Shown: positions 33,515-42,182, counted from the stretch's first letter. The stretch: 64,000 nucleotides of DNA from Yinghuangia soli (GCF_021502675.1 NZ_JAKFHA010000019.1:1-64000), one strand, 5' to 3'. The notes: generated by a model not told the origin, from the letters alone. Made by a program: numbers and translations.

Positions 33515-33600
33515 CGTCCCGGTACCTCGCCGTCCGTGATCGTGCGCTGCTCGTGTGCCTCACGGTTCTAGCGCCCGGGCACCTGCCCCGGCAAGAAGAA

Positions 33601-33616
33601 TCAAACAGTCGATTGA
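33601..33616 (-). promoter_or_regulatory. Operator-like 16-bp near-palindrome, copy 3
   Basis: TCAAACAGTCGATTGA, inside a longer ATCAA...TTGAT dyad, lies 86 bp upstream of the aldehyde dehydrogenase start and 60 bp upstream of the MarR start. It fits TCAAnCnnnnGnnTGA. On the minus strand it supplies TTGATT as a -35-like box. A good -10 at the right distance is not evident here. Confidence 0.65.
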
Positions 33617-33665
33617 TTTATGTCAGGAGCGGCGGCGGGCCGGGCGGGCATGGCCCTTGTCTGTT

Positions 33666-33687
33666 GGATGCATACATGCAAGCATCC
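33666..33687. promoter_or_regulatory. Palindrome overlapping the MarR gene start
   Basis: Arms GGATGC (33666-33671) and GCATCC (33682-33687) flank ten bases; 9 of 11 base pairs of the 22-bp dyad match. The proposed MarR start codon (33676) lies inside it. This looks like an autoregulatory operator, different in sequence from the TCAAnC sites. Confidence 0.5.
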
Positions 33688-34257
33688 GGCATGCCCGCCG
33701 ACCGGCCGCCCGCCGCACCGCCCGGACCCGCTCCGGAGGACTTCCCGGACGACGTTCCGGATGCGTTCGGGGACGCCTTCCCGGACGCGTTTGCGGACGA
33801 CTCCGCCGAGGCCATGGTCAGCGCGTTCATCACGTTGGTCACCGATGTCGACCGCACTCCCGCGTACCGCGCGCGGATGGAGGGCTCGGCCGGGCGGCCG
33901 CTGCCCCGTTCGGCGATCTCCATCCTGTTCGTGCTGCAGCGGCACGGGCCGCTGGGCGTCAAGGAGATCGCGGACCGGCTCGGCGTGGAGCAGTCGACGG
34001 CGAGCCGCCAGATCCGCCCGCTGGAGGACAACGGCCTGGTCCGGCGTACCGGGGACCCTCGGGACGGCCGCGCGGTGCTGCTGGACGTCACCGACGACGG
34101 GCGGGCCGCGCGCGAGCGCATCCGGCAGGTGTGGCTGCGCGACATCGCGACCGTGTGGCGCGACTGGGCCCCGGAGGACCGCGCGCAACTGGGCGCGCTG
34201 CTGACCCGGTTCCGCGACTCGTACCAGGACCTGCGGGACCGCCGGGGCGACCCCTGA
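33676..34257 (+). CDS. MarR-family transcriptional regulator
   Basis: The predicted protein has 193 residues. A Pro/Asp/Ala-rich leader of about 45 residues precedes the MarR core. The winged helix reads SAISILFVLQRHGPLGVKEI, ADRLGVEQSTASRQIRPLED and the wing RTGDPRDGRAVLLDVTDDG. ATG 33676 has no ribosome binding site and sits in a palindrome, so the transcript may be leaderless or start at a later ATG (33691). It is divergent from aldehyde dehydrogenase and upstream of acyl-CoA dehydrogenase and enoyl-CoA hydratase genes. It is the best local candidate for binding the TCAAnCnnnnGnnTGA sites, as many MarR proteins sense aromatic or acyl-CoA ligands; a distant TetR could do so instead. Confidence 0.85.
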   Translation: MQASGMPADRPPAAPPGPAPEDFPDDVPDAFGDAFPDAFADDSAEAMVSAFITLVTDVDRTPAYRARMEGSAGRPLPRSAISILFVLQRHGPLGVKEIADRLGVEQSTASRQIRPLEDNGLVRRTGDPRDGRAVLLDVTDDGRAARERIRQVWLRDIATVWRDWAPEDRAQLGALLTRFRDSYQDLRDRRGDP

Positions 34258-34308
34258 CCTGCCACTCCTGACCTGCCACTCCTGACCTGGCACCGCTGAC
34301 CTGCCACC
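34253..34308. repeat. Four tandem copies of a 14-bp unit
   Basis: CCTGACCTGCCACT is repeated four times (two exact copies, then two with one to three changes), starting at the MarR stop codon and running into the gap before the acyl-CoA dehydrogenase gene. The first copy contains the TGA stop, so slippage here would not alter the protein. Confidence 0.8.
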
Positions 34309-34425
34309 CCTGTCGCGCGCTCGACGCGCCGCACTCGTACCGAGGAACAGCACGGCACCACCGGCACCGAACCCGCCACCCACCACCGGATCCCGAGCCC
34401 GTCTCGGCCCACCCGCGGAGGCCGT

Positions 34426-35625
34426 ATGCACATCGCCTACACCCCGGAGCAGGAGCAGCTGCGCCGCGACCTGCGCGCCTACTTCGCGGGCATCATGACG
34501 CCCGAGATCCGCGCGCAGGCCGCGACCGAGGGCGAGGCCCTGGACCGGGACAGCGCGTACTGCCGGATCATCCGGCGGATGGGCCAGGACGGCTGGCTCG
34601 GCATCGGCTGGCCCAAGGAGTACGGCGGCCAGGCGCTCAGCAACATCGAGCAGCTGATCTTCCACGACGAGGCGATGGGTGCCGGGGCGTCGATACCCCT
34701 GCTGACCCTCAACAGCGTCGGCCCGGCGCTGATGGAGTTCGGCAGCGAGGAACAGAAGGCGTTCTTCCTGCCGCGGATCCTGGCCGGCGAACTGCACTTC
34801 GCGATCGGCTACTCGGAGCCGGACGCGGGCACCGACCTGGCCGCGCTGCGAACCAGCGCGGTGCGGGACGGCGACGAGTGGGTCATCAACGGGCAGAAGA
34901 TGTGGACGTCGCTGGCGAGCGTCGCCGACTACGTCTGGCTGGCGGTGCGGACGAACCCGGAGGAGGCCCGGCACAAGGGGCTCTCGGTGTTCTGCGTGCC
35001 GACCGACACCCCTGGCTTCTCGTGGACGCCGGTGCCGACGCTGACCGGGCAGACCACCACGGCGACGACGTACGACAACGTCCGGGTGCCCGCGTCCGCG
35101 CTGGTCGGGCAGCCGGGCGACGGCTGGAAGCTGATCACCGGGCAGCTGAACCACGAGCGGGTCGCGCTGTGTTCGGCGTACGGCCTGCAGTTGCTGGTGA
35201 ACCAGACGCACCGGTGGGCCACCGAGACGCTGCTGCCGGACGGCTCGCGGCTCATCGACCGCGAGCTGGTCCGCCTCAACCTGGGCCGCCTGCACGCCCG
35301 GACCGAGTACCTCAAGCTGCTCAACTGGAAGGCCGCGTGGGGTGCCGACCACGGCGCGAAGTTCGGTCCGGCGCAGGCGTCCACGACCAAGGTCTTCGGC
35401 ACCGAGCTGTACGTCGAGGCGTACCGGATGCTGATGGAGATCCTGGGCGAGGAGGCGTACGTGCAGGGTCCGGCGGCCGAGGACGACCTCGGCGGGCAGA
35501 TCCGCTCGCGCGTGGAACGCATGTACCGCATCTGCCTGATGCTCACGTTCGGCGGCGGCACCAACGAGATCCAGCGCGACATGATCGCGATGCTCGGGCT
35601 CGGCATGCCGCGTCCGCCCCGCTGA
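34426..35625 (+). CDS. Acyl-CoA dehydrogenase
   Basis: The predicted protein has 399 residues and introduces a double bond into an acyl-CoA using FAD. Domain order is helical, beta-barrel, helical. Flavin-binding landmarks are FAIGYSEPDAGTDLAALRTS and VINGQKMWTSLA; the C-terminal FGGGTNEIQRDMIAMLGLG is the usual FAD/CoA segment. The expected catalytic carboxylate cannot be placed with confidence by eye, as in some FadE/ChsE subunits for bulky substrates. The start ATG has a GGAGG-type site (cgcGGAGGccgt). It is followed, 63 bp later, by an enoyl-CoA hydratase gene, giving two successive beta-oxidation steps. Confidence 0.92.
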   Translation: MHIAYTPEQEQLRRDLRAYFAGIMTPEIRAQAATEGEALDRDSAYCRIIRRMGQDGWLGIGWPKEYGGQALSNIEQLIFHDEAMGAGASIPLLTLNSVGPALMEFGSEEQKAFFLPRILAGELHFAIGYSEPDAGTDLAALRTSAVRDGDEWVINGQKMWTSLASVADYVWLAVRTNPEEARHKGLSVFCVPTDTPGFSWTPVPTLTGQTTTATTYDNVRVPASALVGQPGDGWKLITGQLNHERVALCSAYGLQLLVNQTHRWATETLLPDGSRLIDRELVRLNLGRLHARTEYLKLLNWKAAWGADHGAKFGPAQASTTKVFGTELYVEAYRMLMEILGEEAYVQGPAAEDDLGGQIRSRVERMYRICLMLTFGGGTNEIQRDMIAMLGLGMPRPPR

Positions 35626-35688
35626 CCCCGTCCTCGCCCCTGCCCCTGCCCCTTCTGAAATCCCTTTTGCCGCAAGGAGCATCCCCGC

Positions 35689-36522
35689 ATGTCCGAGCAG
35701 TCCGCGCAGCCTGAAGCCGTCGAGCCGCCCGTCCTCGTCGAGCGCGACGGCCACGTCCTGATCGTCACGCTCAACCGCCCGCGCGCGAAGAACGCGCTGA
35801 CCACCGAGATGATGGACATCCTCGAGAAGACCTGGGACCTGGTCAACGAGGACCCGGACATCCGGGTGGCCATCCTGACCGGTGCGGGCGGCGCGTTCTG
35901 CGCGGGCGCGGACCTGAAGAACATGAGCAAGAGCGCCCCGGGCGACGCGTTCAAGGGCGACGGGGACGGCACCAAGCTGGCGCTGGACATGTCGGTCATG
36001 AAGTGGATCCTCAAGGGCTTCACGCTCAAGAAGCCGCTGATCGCCGCGGTCGAGGGGCCGGCCATCGCGGGCGGTACGGAGATCCTGCAGTCGACCGACA
36101 TCCGGGTCGCGGGCGAGTCGGCGCGGTTCGGCGTCTCCGAGGTCAAGTGGGGCCTGTTCCCGCTGGGCGGCTCCGCGGTACGTCTGCGCCGGCAGATCCC
36201 GTACACCGCGGCCGCGGACATCCTGCTCACCGGCCGGCACTTCTACGCCCCCGAGGCGAAGGATCTGGGCCTGATCTCGCACCTGGTGCCGGACGGCACG
36301 GCGCTGGAGAAGGCCAAGGAGATCGCGGACACCATCGCGGCGAACGGCCCGCTCGCGGTCCAGGCCGTGCTCCGCGTGCTGCGCGAGACCGACGAACTGC
36401 CCGAGGACCAGGCGTTCAAGATCGAGTCGGAGATCGGCATGCGGGTCTTCCTGTCGGAGGACTCGCGGATCGGGCCGCGGGCTTTCGCGGAGAAGAAGAC
36501 TCCGGAGTTCAAGGGGCGCTGA
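35689..36522 (+). CDS. Enoyl-CoA hydratase/isomerase (crotonase family)
   Basis: The predicted protein has 277 residues. The oxyanion-hole segments are [13 protein letters not shown] and [12 protein letters not shown], and the Glu of GGTEIL is a catalytic candidate. The second crotonase Glu region reads [17 protein letters not shown], where the usual second Glu is not obvious. The enzyme could therefore be a hydratase or a related isomerase/hydrolase. The N-terminal 15 residues are a Glu/Pro/Ala extension. Start ATG 35689 follows GCAAGGAGC. The gene is downstream of acyl-CoA dehydrogenase and is followed by a strong terminator, so the two (perhaps with MarR) form a transcription unit. Confidence 0.9.
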   Translation: MSEQSAQPEAVEPPVLVERDGHVLIVTLNRPRAKNALTTEMMDILEKTWDLVNEDPDIRVAILTGAGGAFCAGADLKNMSKSAPGDAFKGDGDGTKLALDMSVMKWILKGFTLKKPLIAAVEGPAIAGGTEILQSTDIRVAGESARFGVSEVKWGLFPLGGSAVRLRRQIPYTAAADILLTGRHFYAPEAKDLGLISHLVPDGTALEKAKEIADTIAANGPLAVQAVLRVLRETDELPEDQAFKIESEIGMRVFLSEDSRIGPRAFAEKKTPEFKGR

Positions 36523-36554
36523 CCCCGGCGCCGCGGCGTTCCGCTTCCCGCTTC

Positions 36555-36609
36555 GGGAGGGCCTCCCCCGTCGTCGTCGCACACGCGACACGTCCCGGGA
36601 GGCCCTCCC
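36555..36609 (+). terminator. Inverted repeat terminator after enoyl-CoA hydratase
   Basis: The 13-bp arms GGGAGGGCCTCCC (36555-36567) and GGGAGGCCCTCCC (36597-36609) are perfect reverse complements separated by 29 bp. The repeat lies 32 bp past the stop codon of the hydratase gene and before the next gene start at 36702. Confidence 0.65.
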
Positions 36610-36701
36610 CCTGCGTGCGGGCCCCGGGTCGATGATCACTACGCTGCCCGGGCGGCGGCGACGGTGCCGTACGGAGCAGAACGAGGCGGGGGCGGGAATC
36701 C

Positions 36702-37655
36702 ATGGGGCTGTTCGGGAAGCGCAAACCGGCCGAGGACGCGGTGTTCCCGTTCCTGACCAAGGACGAGGGCGTGCATCTGCGCTACCTGGTCACCGCGGCG
36801 TTCGCCGCGCACGGCATCGCCGTCACGATCAGCGGCGACCAGGCGGTGGAGTCGGGCTCCCGACGCCGGACGCTCCCGAACGGGAACGGCAATTTCATGC
36901 AGTTCGGCCTGCACAACCTCGCCGCCAAGTGCGCGGCGGCGCGCGGGGTCCGCATGTGGTCCGACGTGGTCGCCGAGCATGTGGATGTGATGGCCGCGCT
37001 CGTGGCCGAGTCCGGCGCGGGGAAGCGCCCGGTCGGCCTGGCGGAGGCGCTCGCCACCATGTACCCGAAGCTGACCGCGGATGCACTGGTGTTGGACACC
37101 TACGGGCGCCCTCTCGCGGCCGGCCTGCGCGTGCAGTTGGCCCGGGACACGGGGACCACGGTCGCCGGCCTGGACGACGCGGAGGTGGCGCGGCTCGGTC
37201 CCGTCGAAGACCTGTGGCGTGCCGCGTACGCCAATCTGCGGGCGCTGCCCGGAGGCCGCCACGAGGCGATCGTCGGCGAGAACGGCGGCAGGTACGACCT
37301 CGTCGCCGACGATTCCTACTTCACGGCGTCGCGCCTGCTGCTCTTGGACGAGGCGGTGGCCGCGGTGACGGGCCTCCTGGTAATCCCGGAGAACGGCGTG
37401 CTCGTGTGCGTGCCGAACCGCCGGACCCTGATGTTCCACCGCATCCGGGACGCGTCCTTCGTCGCTGCGGCAGCCGACATGGTCTTCGCCGCGGCACGGC
37501 TGCACGCCGGCGCGCAGTGGCCGCTGACTCCGGACCTGCTGTGGTGGCGCGAGGGGACGGTGACGGCGTTGAGCAGCCGTGTCGGGGACCAGGTCCAGGT
37601 GGATTGGCGCGGCCCGATCCGCGAGGTGCGGGCGCGGATGGCTGCGGGGATCTGA
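36702..37655 (+). CDS. Hypothetical cytosolic protein (DUF1444-like layout)
   Basis: The predicted protein has 317 residues, with no signal peptide or membrane segment. It starts MGLFGKRKPAEDAVFPFL. The N-terminal region (GIAVTISGDQAVESGS) and the later SYFTASRLLLLDEAVAAVTG, then VIPENGVLVCVPNRRTLMFH, give a two-domain alpha/beta pattern that recalls DUF1444 (YtpQ-like) proteins of unknown function. This assignment is weak. A GGGGGCGGGA-type site precedes the ATG. It is flanked by a terminator upstream and a 180-bp gap before the DUF2252 gene, so it is probably monocistronic. Function unknown. Confidence 0.78.
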   Translation: MGLFGKRKPAEDAVFPFLTKDEGVHLRYLVTAAFAAHGIAVTISGDQAVESGSRRRTLPNGNGNFMQFGLHNLAAKCAAARGVRMWSDVVAEHVDVMAALVAESGAGKRPVGLAEALATMYPKLTADALVLDTYGRPLAAGLRVQLARDTGTTVAGLDDAEVARLGPVEDLWRAAYANLRALPGGRHEAIVGENGGRYDLVADDSYFTASRLLLLDEAVAAVTGLLVIPENGVLVCVPNRRTLMFHRIRDASFVAAAADMVFAAARLHAGAQWPLTPDLLWWREGTVTALSSRVGDQVQVDWRGPIREVRARMAAGI

Positions 37656-37835
37656 CCGGCGGTCCGGTCGGCATGGTGCTGCCGACGCGGTGCTGCCGGC
37701 GGCCACCCGTTCGGCGGAACGCGCCCCGGCCTCCGCGGCGTCCCCCTGCCTCCCCCGCTCCGCTCGCCATGCCGATGCCGGGAATCCGGGCGATCATGAA
37801 GGTCATCGATCGCCGCTGCTCGGGAGGGCTCCCGC

Positions 37836-39374
37836 ATGACCGCGTCCGTGACCGCGAAGTCCCCCGGGACGACGTCCTCCGAGGCAAAGTCCGCCAAGGC
37901 GAAGTCCTCCAAGGCCACGTCCTCCGGTAAGGCGAAGTCCTCCGGGACGCTGTCCAAGCTGCTCGACGGCAAGCCGTTCCGCACGCCCGCAGAACGGGCC
38001 GAGCGAGGCAGGGCCGCGCGCAAGGCGGTGCCCCGGTCGAGCCACGCGGAGTACGTTCCCGCCAAGAAGCGGCCCGACCCCGTGGACGTGCTGGAGGAGC
38101 AGTCGGCGCAGCGCGTCGCCGAGCTGATCCCGACCCGGTACGCGCGGATGACCGAGTCGCCGTTCCGCTTCTACCGCGGGGCGGCCGCGATCATGGCCGG
38201 CGACCTCGCGTCGACTCCGGCGACCGGCATCCGTACGCAGCTCTGCGGCGATGCGCACCTGCTCAACTTCCGGCTGCTCGCGTCGCCGGAGCGGCACCTG
38301 CTGTTCGACATCAACGACTTCGACGAGACCCTGCCCGGCCCGTGGGAGTGGGACGTCAAACGCCTGTCGGCCAGCATGGTCATCGCGGCGCGGGCGAACG
38401 GCTTCGATACGGGCGAGCAGGCGAAGATCGTGCGGCGCACGGTGCGTTCGTACCGGACGTGGATGACGACCTTCGCGGGCATGCGGGACATGGACGTCTG
38501 GTACGCACGGGCCGACGTCGACGAGCTGCTCGCGCTGGGCACCGGGACGAAGAAGCTCGCCAAGGAAGACCGGGAGCGGATCACGCAGGCCGCGGCCAAG
38601 GCCCGCGGGCGCGACAGCCTGCAGGCGTTCGACCGGCTCACCGAGGTGGTCGACGGGCGGCGCCGGATCGCCGCGGATCTGCCCCTGGTGGCCCCGATCC
38701 GCGACCTCCTCCCGGATGCCCAGGCGGGTGAACTCCATGGTCGCATCAGCGAGTTGATCGAAAGCTACAGCCGGACCCTGAATGCGGACCGGCGTGCGCT
38801 GCTCGGCCGGTTCCGGGTGGCCGACATGGCCCGCAAGGTGGTCGGCGTGGGCAGTGTCGGCACCCGGTGCTGGATCGTGCTGCTGCTCGGCAAGGACGAC
38901 GAGGATCCGCTGTTCCTGCAGGCGAAGGAGGCCGACACGTCGGTGCTCGCGCCGTATTGCGGGGCGTCGGAGTACGCCGAGCAGGGCGAGCGCGTGGTGA
39001 CCGGCCAGCGTCTGATGCAGGCGGCGACCGACATCTTCCTGGGCTGGGAGCGCGCGAAGGGCATCGACGGGAAGCGGCGCGACTTCTACGTACGCCAGTT
39101 GCGCGACTGGAAGGGCATCGCCCGGCCGGAGACGATGGACCCGCGCGAGCTGGGCCGCTTCGGCGAGATGTGCGGCGCGACGCTGGCCCGCGCGCATGGC
39201 CGCAGCGGCGACCGCATCGCCATCGCGTCGTACCTGGGCACCAGCGACACCTTCGACCGCGCGCTGAGCGAGTTCGCCCAGGCGTACGCGGACCAGAACG
39301 AACGCGACTACAAGGCCCTCAAGGCGGCCGTGAAGAGCGGCCGCGTGACCGCCGCGCCGACGTCGGACGGCTGA
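37836..39374 (+). CDS. DUF2252-family protein (kinase-like fold)
   Basis: The predicted protein has 512 residues. The first 45 are a Lys/Ser/Thr/Ala tail with repeated KAKSSK and SSGKAKSSG units, likely disordered and DNA- or surface-binding in character. The core matches DUF2252: RYARMTESPFRFYRGAA, TQLCGDAHLLNF, LLFDINDFDETLPG and WDVKRLSASM. GDAHLLNF and DINDFDE correspond in position to the catalytic loop and metal loop of kinase-like phosphotransferases, so ATP-dependent phosphorylation of a small molecule is plausible but unproven for the family. The ATG at 37836 has a nearby GGGAGGG. It stands alone, with a possible hairpin after the stop. Confidence 0.88.
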   Translation: MTASVTAKSPGTTSSEAKSAKAKSSKATSSGKAKSSGTLSKLLDGKPFRTPAERAERGRAARKAVPRSSHAEYVPAKKRPDPVDVLEEQSAQRVAELIPTRYARMTESPFRFYRGAAAIMAGDLASTPATGIRTQLCGDAHLLNFRLLASPERHLLFDINDFDETLPGPWEWDVKRLSASMVIAARANGFDTGEQAKIVRRTVRSYRTWMTTFAGMRDMDVWYARADVDELLALGTGTKKLAKEDRERITQAAAKARGRDSLQAFDRLTEVVDGRRRIAADLPLVAPIRDLLPDAQAGELHGRISELIESYSRTLNADRRALLGRFRVADMARKVVGVGSVGTRCWIVLLLGKDDEDPLFLQAKEADTSVLAPYCGASEYAEQGERVVTGQRLMQAATDIFLGWERAKGIDGKRRDFYVRQLRDWKGIARPETMDPRELGRFGEMCGATLARAHGRSGDRIAIASYLGTSDTFDRALSEFAQAYADQNERDYKALKAAVKSGRVTAAPTSDG

Positions 39375-39403
39375 CACCGCGGCGCAGCACCGGGCGGGCC
39401 GGG

Positions 39404-39418
39404 CACCCGCGGCGGGTG
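39404..39418 (+). terminator. Short hairpin after the DUF2252 gene
   Basis: CACCCG-CGG-CGGGTG forms a 6-bp stem with a 3-nt loop, 30 bp after the stop codon. It is short and lacks a T-run, so it is only a weak terminator candidate. Confidence 0.35.
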
Positions 39419-39719
39419 GTCACGACTGCGGCAGCATTTATATCCAAAATCTAGCGACGGTCAAATAAACGCGCTAACGTTCGGCACGTCCAGCCAAGCA
39501 CACGGGGCCCGGAACGCCGCGCATGGCCGCCGACGACGTCGACCTGCGCAGCGCGGTGCCACCCTGCCTCTCCCGCACTCCTGCTCTCCTCCTCCGGCAT
39601 CCCCCGGACCTGAGCTGAATCCATTAAGCCCCGCATAGCCGGGCCCGCGACGCCCTCCGGCGCGCCGAGCCCGCCGGCCCGGCCGGCCCCTGCTCCCCCG
39701 TCAGACAGGAGAACGGTTC
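39419..39719 (+). promoter_or_regulatory. Promoter region of the PhoX gene
   Basis: No gene is seen here. An AT-rich island at about 39435-39470, with TTTATATCC, AAAATCTAG and GGTCAAATAAAC, stands out in GC-rich surroundings and is the likely promoter and regulator zone for the phosphatase gene. I looked for PHO-box direct repeats (GTTCACC-like, 11-bp spaced) and found no convincing match. The ribosome binding site AGGAGA lies just before the GTG at 39720. Confidence 0.4.
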
Positions 39720-41153
39720 GTGGAACGAAGAAGCTTCCTTGCCCGCAGCGCCGCAGTCGCCGGAGGGTCCGTGATCGCCGCCGGACCGTTCCAAGGCCTG
39801 GTGGCGGCCCAGGCGGCGCCGGCCGGTTCGGCGCGGCCGTCGCGTCCGGGCTCGCTGCGCCCGGTGGCCGACGACCGCGACGGGCAGGTGCGGCTGCACC
39901 TGGCGCCCGGGTTCTCCTACCGCTCCTTCGCGGCGGTCGGCGACCCGATGGACGACGACCACGCCTCCCCCGCCCGGCCCGACGGCATGGCCGCATTCCG
40001 CGGCTGGGGCGGCACCACCGTCTTGGTCCGCAACCACGAAGTACCGGGAACACCAGGTGCGTTCGGCGATCTTTCGCGCGCGTACGACGCGGCCGGGGGC
40101 GGCGGCACGACCACCCTCACCGTCGACCGGAACGGCCGCCTGGTCGACTCGCGGGTCAGCCTGAACGGCACCATCATGAACTGCTCCGGCGGTCCGATGC
40201 CCTGGGGTGCCTGGGTCACCGCGGAGGAGTCGGTCGACGGGCCCGACGTGAAGAGCCCCGTCCCCGGTGCCGACAACAAACTGCTGAAGCAGAAGCACGG
40301 CTACCTGTTCGAAGTGCCGGTCCGCGGCCGCGGCACGATGGCGCCCATTCGCTCCGCGGGCCGGTTCCAGCATGAGTCCGCGGCCTTCGACCCCGTCTCC
40401 GGCGCGCTGTACCTGACCGAGGACGACCCGCTGTTCGCCTCCGGGTTCTACCGGTACCTGCCTCCGGTCCACCCCATGCGGGCCGGACGCATCCTCGACG
40501 GCGGCCGACTGCAGATGCTCGCGGTGGCCGGCACGCCACGCGCGCAACTCCATCTCGGGCAGCCGAAGGGCGCGGCGTACCAGGTCACTTGGGTCGACAT
40601 CGACGATCCTGACCCGACCTTCGCCCCGGGGGCCACCTGGTTCGACGCCGCACCCACCGTCAGCCGCGAAGGGCAGGCCAAGGGAGCCGCGGTCTTCTCC
40701 CGCCTGGAAGGCTCGGTGTACGACCAGGGCAGCATCTACTTCGTGTCCACTCAGGGCGGTGACGCGGCGCCCGGCGACGAGTTCCCGCCCGGCCCGGGCG
40801 GCCTGACCGCGTTCGGTGCCGGGCGGGGCCAGGTCTGGGCGTACGACATCCGCCGCGAACGGCTCCGCCTCGTCTACCAGTCACCGCACTCCTCGGTTCT
40901 CGACATGCCCGACAACATCGCGGTCACCCCGCACGGGACGCTGATCCTCTGCGAGGACGGCGAGAACGAGAACTACCTGCGCGGCCTCACCGCGCGCGGC
41001 GACCTCGTGGACATCGCCCGGCTCGCCCCCGTCGAACTGGACCCGGACGCCGAGTTCGCCGGTGCGACGTTCGATCCGGACGGCCGCACCCTGTACGTCA
41101 ACATCCAGTCCAAGGCCGGCTGCACCATAGCCATCCGAGGCCCCTGGATCTGA
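39720..41153 (+). CDS. PhoX-type (DUF839) phosphatase, Tat-exported
   Basis: The predicted protein has 477 residues. The twin-arginine signal MERRSFLARSAAVAGG starts at the GTG at 39720, with AGGAGA upstream. The mature part is a beta-propeller-like PhoX/DUF839 protein: LHLAPGFSYRSFAAVGDP, TVLVRNHEVPG, NCSGGPMPWGAWVTAEESV, HESAAFDPVSGALYLTED and MPDNIAVTPHGTLILCED. PhoX enzymes are calcium/iron alkaline phosphatases that act outside the membrane. Conserved Cys of NCSGG and the acidic residues of TAEES are consistent with the family metal centre. It is monocistronic and ends at a long hairpin. Substrate breadth cannot be read from the sequence. Confidence 0.9.
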   Translation: MERRSFLARSAAVAGGSVIAAGPFQGLVAAQAAPAGSARPSRPGSLRPVADDRDGQVRLHLAPGFSYRSFAAVGDPMDDDHASPARPDGMAAFRGWGGTTVLVRNHEVPGTPGAFGDLSRAYDAAGGGGTTTLTVDRNGRLVDSRVSLNGTIMNCSGGPMPWGAWVTAEESVDGPDVKSPVPGADNKLLKQKHGYLFEVPVRGRGTMAPIRSAGRFQHESAAFDPVSGALYLTEDDPLFASGFYRYLPPVHPMRAGRILDGGRLQMLAVAGTPRAQLHLGQPKGAAYQVTWVDIDDPDPTFAPGATWFDAAPTVSREGQAKGAAVFSRLEGSVYDQGSIYFVSTQGGDAAPGDEFPPGPGGLTAFGAGRGQVWAYDIRRERLRLVYQSPHSSVLDMPDNIAVTPHGTLILCEDGENENYLRGLTARGDLVDIARLAPVELDPDAEFAGATFDPDGRTLYVNIQSKAGCTIAIRGPWI

Positions 41154-41164
41154 TCCGGCCCGAC

Positions 41165-41212
41165 GGACGCGCCCGCGGTCGCCGACCTCGTTCGGCAACT
41201 GCGGGCGCGTCC
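41165..41212. terminator. Long bidirectional hairpin between PhoX and PaaX genes
   Basis: Arms 41165-41179 and 41198-41212 pair over 15 bp (one G-U), and an inner GCCGA/TCGGC stem extends the structure. It lies between the convergent PhoX and PaaX genes. Confidence 0.75.
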
Positions 41213-41279
41213 CACGTACTTGGCAGGTCGACGGACTGCGGGCAGCCGGACCGCGCTGGATCGCCCGGGCGGGCGGAGC

Positions 41280-42113
41280 TCAGTGGTCGGCGTCGGAGAG
41301 CCCGGTGATGCGCGCGACGTGGCGGCGGCTCGGTTCGGCGAGGATGCCGTGCTGGTCGAGGAAGACGCGCCGGGCCTCGACGGCGTTCCAGTCCTGCGGG
41401 AGCAGTTCGGCCGGCAGCCCGGGGTCGAGGTACGGGAGCCTGCGCCATTCGGTGAGCATCGGCACGTACGCCCGGAAAGCATCCTCGGGAGCGAGCCGCT
41501 TCGCCGCGCGGAAGTCGCGGAGACGCGGCTCGTAGGTGGCGGTGAATGCGGCGTACTGCTTCTCGATGGCCGCGAAGTCCCACCACTCGCTGACCGCCCG
41601 CCCGAGGTCGGAGTACGCCTCGTAGTCGGCGGAGAACAGGTGCACGTAGCTGCTGAGCCCGACGCGGCCGAGCGTGGCGCGCGCATCGTCCAGGAGGCGT
41701 CCGGGTGCGATCCACACGCCGGGCGACACGTTGCCGAAGCCGAGCCACGTGAGGCGGGCCCGCAGCTGGTGGCGGTGCGCGCGCTCGGACTCCGGGACCG
41801 AGAAGACCGCCACGACCCAGCCGTCCTCCAGCCGGGCGGGCTCCAGATGGCCGAAGATGCGCCGGTCGCCCTCGTCGAAGATCGGCCCCATCGACGGGCT
41901 GAGCCGGTAGCCCATGCCGGCCTGCCGCTCCTGCACGAGGGTGCCGCGCTTCTTCAGCCTGGAGATGGCCGAGCGCACGGCGGGCGCGTCGACGTCCGAC
42001 TCGGCCATCAACTTGATCAGGTCGGCGATGGAGACCCAGCCGCCGAGACGGCGGATGAACGCGCCGTAGATGGTGTTGATGAGCGAGCTCGGGCGGATCG
42101 CCGTGTCTGCCAT
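41280..42113 (-). CDS. PaaX-family transcriptional repressor
   Basis: The predicted protein has 277 residues. The N-terminal winged helix reads SLINTIYGAFIRRLGGWVSI, LIKLMAESDVDAPAVRSAIS and RLKKRGTLVQER. The middle and C-terminal PaaX domains follow (DGWVVAVFSVPESERAHRHQ, LRARLTWLGFG, SPGVWIAPGRL, YVHLFSADYEAYSDLGRAVS). PaaX proteins usually repress aromatic catabolic operons and release DNA on binding the aryl-CoA. Here the gene lies 375 bp downstream of the hydroxylase-reductase and CoA-ligase genes on the same strand, so it probably senses a benzoyl-, salicylyl- or aminobenzoyl-CoA. The ATG at 42113 gives the standard start. Confidence 0.9.
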   Translation of the reverse strand: MADTAIRPSSLINTIYGAFIRRLGGWVSIADLIKLMAESDVDAPAVRSAISRLKKRGTLVQERQAGMGYRLSPSMGPIFDEGDRRIFGHLEPARLEDGWVVAVFSVPESERAHRHQLRARLTWLGFGNVSPGVWIAPGRLLDDARATLGRVGLSSYVHLFSADYEAYSDLGRAVSEWWDFAAIEKQYAAFTATYEPRLRDFRAAKRLAPEDAFRAYVPMLTEWRRLPYLDPGLPAELLPQDWNAVEARRVFLDQHGILAEPSRRHVARITGLSDADH

Positions 42114-42182
42114 GATCGCCTTCCCTCGGGTACGGTCGCGATCCTACAAACGGCGGACTCGGTCATCCCGCCCGGCGTGCCG

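Noticed and set aside
39430-39520. PHO-box direct repeats before the PhoX gene
   Set aside because: Only loose resemblance (GGTCAAA, then ACGTTCGG) without the 11-bp spaced GTTCACC units.
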